The position numbers and the translations under genes were made by a program. A stretch of 64,000 bases of DNA from Denitromonas halophila (GTDB taxonomy: Bacteria > Pseudomonadota > Gammaproteobacteria > Burkholderiales > Rhodocyclaceae), in assembly GCF_007625155.1 (NCBI RefSeq), contig NZ_VMNK01000015.1, positions 310,001 to 374,000 of the forward strand, written 5' to 3'. The notes beneath the pieces were generated by a model. It saw only the letters and a list, made by a program, of their open reading frames with translations. It searched no databases and was not told the origin of the DNA. Shown in pieces: positions 63,869 through 64,000 of the stretch; the first letter of the stretch is position 1; every line of letters begins with the position of its first letter.

Positions 63869-64000
63869 ATGAATGTAACTATTGCTGTCGACTGCATGGG
63901 TGGCGATCACGGCCCGTCCGTGACGGTTCCTGCTGTCTGTGATTTTCTCAAGCGCGGTGCTGGCCCTCAGATTGTGCTGGTTGGCCGGGCCGAAGCCATT
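63869..64000 (+). CDS. plsX: PlsX, phosphate acyltransferase (partial, N-terminal 44 codons)
   Basis: The first 44 codons are present and the gene runs off the window. [20 protein letters not shown] is the family's opening (AxDxMGGDxGP) and LVGRAEAI follows. PlsX makes acyl-phosphate from acyl-ACP in phospholipid synthesis. The position after rpmF fits. No strong ribosome site was seen. Confidence 0.92.
   Translation, partial: MNVTIAVDCMGGDHGPSVTVPAVCDFLKRGAGPQIVLVGRAEAI

Overview
The window is a 64 kb, GC-rich stretch of chromosome from a denitrifying-type betaproteobacterium, most likely of the order Rhodocyclales (Azoarcus/Thauera/Zoogloea relatives). The reasons are a narI-narXL end of a respiratory nitrate reductase locus, the complete sdhCDAB-sdhE-gltA-sucAB-lpd-zapE gene order, and the yceD-rpmF-plsX order at the right edge. 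The species call is inference; no rRNA gene is present to settle it. Genes are packed tightly, many with 4-base ATGA stop/start overlaps. I see no IS element, prophage, integrase or CRISPR array.

Layout. 1-3245: end of narI, then narX-narL (nitrate sensing) and a small DGC-motif zinc-binding-type protein. 3311-5227: a chemoreceptor behind a good FliA (sigma-28) promoter. 5292-7929: a saccharopine/lysine dehydrogenase-family enzyme plus a 2-aminoadipate-semialdehyde-type aldehyde dehydrogenase, probably lysine catabolism. 8135-25361 (minus strand): seven tightly coupled genes, described below. 25517-27590 (minus): CitE-like lyase and malate dehydrogenase. 27793-40368 (plus): GntR regulator and the TCA block. 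40379-48922 (plus): secretin-N-like protein, DinG-type Fe-S helicase, M20 amidohydrolase, FtsX/YbbP-type permease, RmuC and a lipoprotein. 49001-50351 (minus): moaA and tRNA-Asn. 50422-56282: AsmA-like protein, aromatic/aspartate aminotransferase (minus), uvrB and a low-molecular-weight phosphatase. 56372-59392 (minus): RNase E. 59776-61719 (plus): rluC, a Gph-like phosphatase and a Rieske protein. 61727-63015 (minus): an RsmI-like methyltransferase and a Maf protein. 63075-64000 (plus): yceD, rpmF and the start of plsX.

The most interesting part is the minus-strand operon 25361->8135. In transcription order it encodes: a GAF-domain HlyD-type adaptor with a membrane segment; an M50-type zinc metalloprotease with a PqqD-like N-terminus and a HlyD-like C-terminus; a shortened SecA-like ATPase; a secreted HlyD-type adaptor; a 2017-residue repeat protein that starts with an EPRxLL-type motif and a DUF4347 domain, lacks a classical signal peptide and ends in a membrane segment; a hybrid histidine kinase with two tandem HPt domains; and a REC-GGDEF-EAL response regulator. 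Every junction is an overlap or a gap of at most 11 bases. I read this as a dedicated export, processing and surface-display system for the giant protein, wired to its own phosphorelay and c-di-GMP output. No type I ABC ATPase or TolC-like protein is encoded here, so a SecA-like motor seems to take the place of the usual transporter. I know of no experimentally characterised system with this composition; the functional reading is inference.

In the central block, carbon flux genes (mdh, sdh, gltA, sucAB, lpd) sit together, and a near-perfect palindrome lies between mdh and the gntR-family gene. This suggests a local regulator of the TCA cycle. Elsewhere the content is ordinary housekeeping.
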